From Plasmodiophora brassicae (Eukaryota; Endomyxa; Phytomyxea; Plasmodiophorida; Plasmodiophoridae), in the NCBI GenBank assembly GCA_039704465.1, contig JASFAU010000005.1, positions 310,001-374,000 of the forward strand: a DNA stretch of 64,000 nucleotides, given 5' to 3'. Below are positions 60,426-64,000 of this stretch, piece by piece. Under the pieces are notes generated by a model, which had not been told where the DNA came from, did not search any database, and worked only from the letters and a program-made list of their open reading frames with translations. Position numbers and translations under genes: made by a program. The stretch's first letter is position 1; each line of letters opens with the position of its first letter.

Positions 60426-61981
60426 TCACTTGGAGAACGCCTGCAGCCCTGTAATCGCTCTACCAACGATGAGAGCGTGAATGTCAGCAGTCCCCTCATA
60501 AGTGTTGACTGCCTCCAGGTTGCACATATGACGCATGACGTGGTATTCATCTATAGGACTTTAAGCACGTCCACAGCAACTGAAACACCGCGACACATCA
60601 CCTGAGATACCGTTGCCGCCAAGCATGTCACGACACGTCCTTGCGATCTGCAAAGCCTTCATACAAGAGTTTCGCTTGATCATCGATATCATTGTTGGAT
60701 TCAGCTGGCCTTCGTCTTTGAGCCGACCAACACGTAAACAGCCATGTAAAGCGAATGTGCTCTCGGAAAGCATATCCGCGAGTTTGAATTGTACCAACTG
60801 TGTGCAACCCGCAATTCAACAGATGGATCCAGTCAATGATGAAATCCACAAACCTGGTTCGACGCCAATGGTGACCCAAACTGTAACCGGTCCAAGGTGT
60901 ACTGACGGGTAATCCTGATGCATTCTTCGGCGGCTCCAAGGGCTCCCCACGCAATTCCGAACCTACATGACTGATGAGGTGGGAGATGAACTCCACATTA
61001 GACGAGGTACCTCGCATTGTTCAGACATGAGAATGGCCCTTTGAGACCCTTGACCGTGGGGAACATTCTCGACTTGGGGACACGCACATCTTCCAACACG
61101 ATCTCTCCGGTACACGAGGCACGCAACGAAAGCTTCCCCTCAATAACGGGGGTTGAAATACCTCTCATACCCCGATCAAGGAGAAATCCTCGGATATCGC
61201 CCTCATCGTCCTTCGCCCACACCACGAACACATCCGCAATTGGCGAGTTCGTAATCCATGTCTTTGAGCCATTTAAGATGTAGTCCTTGCCACCATCCTG
61301 GACAGCGTATGTCTCCATGCTTCCAGGGTCAGAACCTGGCAACGCAACAGGTGAACATCGCCATGTCAGGTTTTTCAATTCACAAACCTGACCGTGATTG
61401 GGCTCAGTGAGGCCGAAACATCCAATGACGTCTCCAGTTGCAAGTTTGGGAAGCCATTCGTTCTTCATCTCTTCCGTCCCGAACTCATTGATTGGGTGCA
61501 TCACAAGCGACGACTGGACAGATAACGCAGAACGGTAGCTACTGTCGACTCTGTCGAGCTGCGTTAGGACGCGAGAAATATCACTAATCCCAGCAGTACC
61601 GTTCAATTTCTCTAGCTATGAGGCCATACGCGACAGATGATACGCCAGCGCAGCCGTGCCCCTTAATTGTCGACCCGAGAAATCCAAACTCTTCAACACA
61701 TTCATGCACTAAAATCACAATGATCGGACATCCATCGTACCGCCCATCTCCTGCATGATCTCGCGGTCGAACTCGCCTTTGCGAGCCGCTGTCACAACGC
61801 GCGGCAGCAGTTTATCCTGGGCGTACGCCCGCGCCATGTCGCGCACGGCGATCTCCTCATCAGTCAGTAGCTTGTCGAGGAGCAGCGGGTCCTCCCATGT
61901 GAACTCACTGAACGAGGCAAAGCGCCTCGCCTCGACAGCTGGTGGCCATCGCGACAGCCCCTGTCTCAGAGCCCGTAGCAT
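60426..61981 (-). CDS. GCDH: Glutaryl-CoA dehydrogenase, mitochondrial
   Basis: Seven exons (61981..61741, 61690..61600, 61550..61393, 61335..61011, 60962..60854, 60797..60602, 60550..60426; introns 48-57 nt) give 414 residues. The N-terminus [21 protein letters not shown] looks like a mitochondrial presequence. Acyl-CoA dehydrogenase blocks follow: [84 protein letters not shown] [11 protein letters not shown], and the catalytic Glu in [14 protein letters not shown]. It is the FAD enzyme that oxidises and decarboxylates glutaryl-CoA to crotonyl-CoA in lysine and tryptophan breakdown, passing electrons to ETF. Confidence 0.95.
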
Positions 61982-62392
61982 GACGACGACTCAAAATGGC
62001 AACACAAGGCCAACCGTGAAGCGATGGCAAGCGGACCGCGCCTTGATTCGCCTGTGGGCTGTGGCCCTTCACCTTCGTTTTTGACCAACCTGAGTCCACG
62101 TTTTTCTAATCTGGTAGTAGCCTACTGATTCGGATTCGGCGACTCAGACAAGACCAGGTTCTCTAACAGGAGAATAACATTTTGTTCGGATCTATGTACA
62201 TAGCTTGTGCTGGTTCTATAGCTTTGTCTTTGAATGCAAAATTCGGCAGACGGAATACATCGCAGCGATAGAGCAGTCGATTGCGACGTGGACGAGAACA
62301 CGACTCCCGTACGTTTGCGAGTTGTTGCCCACAGGTGGCTGGTTACGTGTGGACTCATCGGGACCTACCAGAAGAGATTACCTACCAGCTAA

Positions 62393-62887
62393 TGGCTAAT
62401 TTGTTCGTTTACGGTTACCTCCGCTGTCGGCAATGTCTGGCACGATGAGTACTTGAGAGGCTTCCTGCTCGGCTTCGTCAACGGGAACCGGTGGTTCTTG
62501 ACCAGCGGCAGCGAAGTCTCGTATATCGGCTACTGGATGAGCTTGTATGCCAATCTCACCAGGCGCGACGATGCCGCATGGGTTTCTTCGGAACGAATTG
62601 GACTCCAGACAGGAAACAGCATTGCTAACCTAATGATTATGCATGAGTGTGATGCGACCTTCAACTACAGGAATCATTACTCTGGTGGTAGGATGGGTCG
62701 TCAGGACAGTACCAACAATGAACGCTATAACGAAAACGTGTTGCAAGAGAGACAGCAAACGGCTCCCTTGCTTGTGAAGAAAACCGAAAACGTACTGCAA
62801 GAGAGACAGCAATCGGCTCCAGTGCTTGTGAAGAATAGAGTTCCTATGACCACCCGACGCCAGTTGTCCGTCGTCGCTGCCACTTGA
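62393..62887 (+). other. Repeat-bearing open frame, possible exon of an unknown gene
   Basis: An open frame runs from 62393 to the stop at 62887 without an early ATG, so it would have to be a spliced 3' exon. It reads VWHDEYLRGFLLGFVNGNRW, then YWMSLYANLT, and holds a twofold repeat ENVLQERQQxAPxLVK near the end. Sequence character (aromatic, few low-complexity stretches at the start) is protein-like. I found no upstream exon with a matching donor that gives a convincing start; 61982..62392 otherwise shows nothing recognisable. Confidence 0.35.
62731..62838 (+). repeat. 54-bp direct tandem duplication
   Basis: Two adjacent 54-bp copies, each beginning CGAAAACGT and containing GCAAGAGAGACAGCAA, differ at a few positions. 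The period is a multiple of three and the open frame passes through both. Confidence 0.8.
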
Positions 62888-63180
62888 GACGTCGTCGTCT
62901 GAGTCCAGCTCATCTTCGCTGCAGTGTGAGTTCTCGATGGCGGTCTTGCAGCGGGGTACGACGCGGCAGGTGAATCTGTACAGTCCTTATCAGCCCGATT
63001 CGACTACTGGACGCGGGACGTTAGACCGGCGAGATGGATGCCACACAGCTTCTAACTCGCGGCAACCGTCCATTGCAGGCGAAGACGCTAGAGGCTCGGC
63101 CAGCGATCGGACAAGTACGTTTTGGTTGCAGTAACAAGATATCTGCCCCGTCGGCCGATAGTGTTAGTAGTATTAACACC

Positions 63181-64000
<820 letters not shown>

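Overview
This is a stretch of a compact eukaryotic nuclear genome. Genes lie close together on both strands. Most are split by very short spliceosomal introns, about 41-68 nt wherever I could fix both ends, almost all GT-AG. Open exons keep a moderately high GC content. The gene set includes flagellar transport (IFT70), a pair of IQCE-like coiled-coil proteins, a GAF-domain cyclic-nucleotide phosphodiesterase, class I PI3K, SMG1, sphingosine-1-phosphate lyase and a nuclear-encoded SdhC. That points to a flagellated protist. The mix of secreted nucleases, GPI-anchored Cys-rich proteins and a secreted acidic repeat protein would suit a plasmodiophorid-type rhizarian, but this is a guess without a database search.

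Layout. 0-4 kb: a small RING-like protein, a YbaK/ProX-type tRNA-editing deacylase with an in-frame TGA, a 593-bp MITE with TA target duplications, and a predicted secreted DEDDh exonuclease. 4-11 kb: a TMEM230-like protein, a secreted S1/P1 nuclease, the spliceosomal cyclophilin PPWD1, a coiled-coil protein, a macrodomain hydrolase and tRNA-Glu. 11-14 kb: a mitochondrial-looking EF-hand protein and a UNR-like multi-cold-shock-domain protein. 14-28 kb: a 17-exon, 1700-residue coiled-coil gene, two IQCE-like paralogues, a membrane RING-H2 ligase, a choline-transporter-like protein and S1P lyase. 28-39 kb: a secreted acidic protein with UIM-like repeats, IFT70, the GAF-PDE and a GPI-anchored Cys-rich surface protein. 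39-43 kb: SdhC and the ribosome-biogenesis factor ESF1. 43-45.7 kb: a gene-poor stretch holding a foldback and fragments that may derive from a tyrosine-recombinase element. 45.7-58.5 kb: SMG1 and a class I PI3K, arranged tail to tail. 58.5-64 kb: a small GPI-anchored protein, a coiled-coil ORF, glutaryl-CoA dehydrogenase, a repeat-bearing ORF and the 3' part of ecdysoneless (ECD).

The observation I would follow up first is the class I PI3K. Spliced in a consistent frame from 58501 to 53981, it carries two WW domains in front of the Ras-binding, C2, helical and kinase domains. I do not know of such an architecture. Other leads are the two secreted nucleases within 2 kb, the UIM-like repeat protein with a signal peptide, two GC-AG introns in the PDE gene, and the foldback element. 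Exon coordinates were worked out by hand from splice signals, reading-frame continuity and family conservation. Where I could not settle them, the entry says so.
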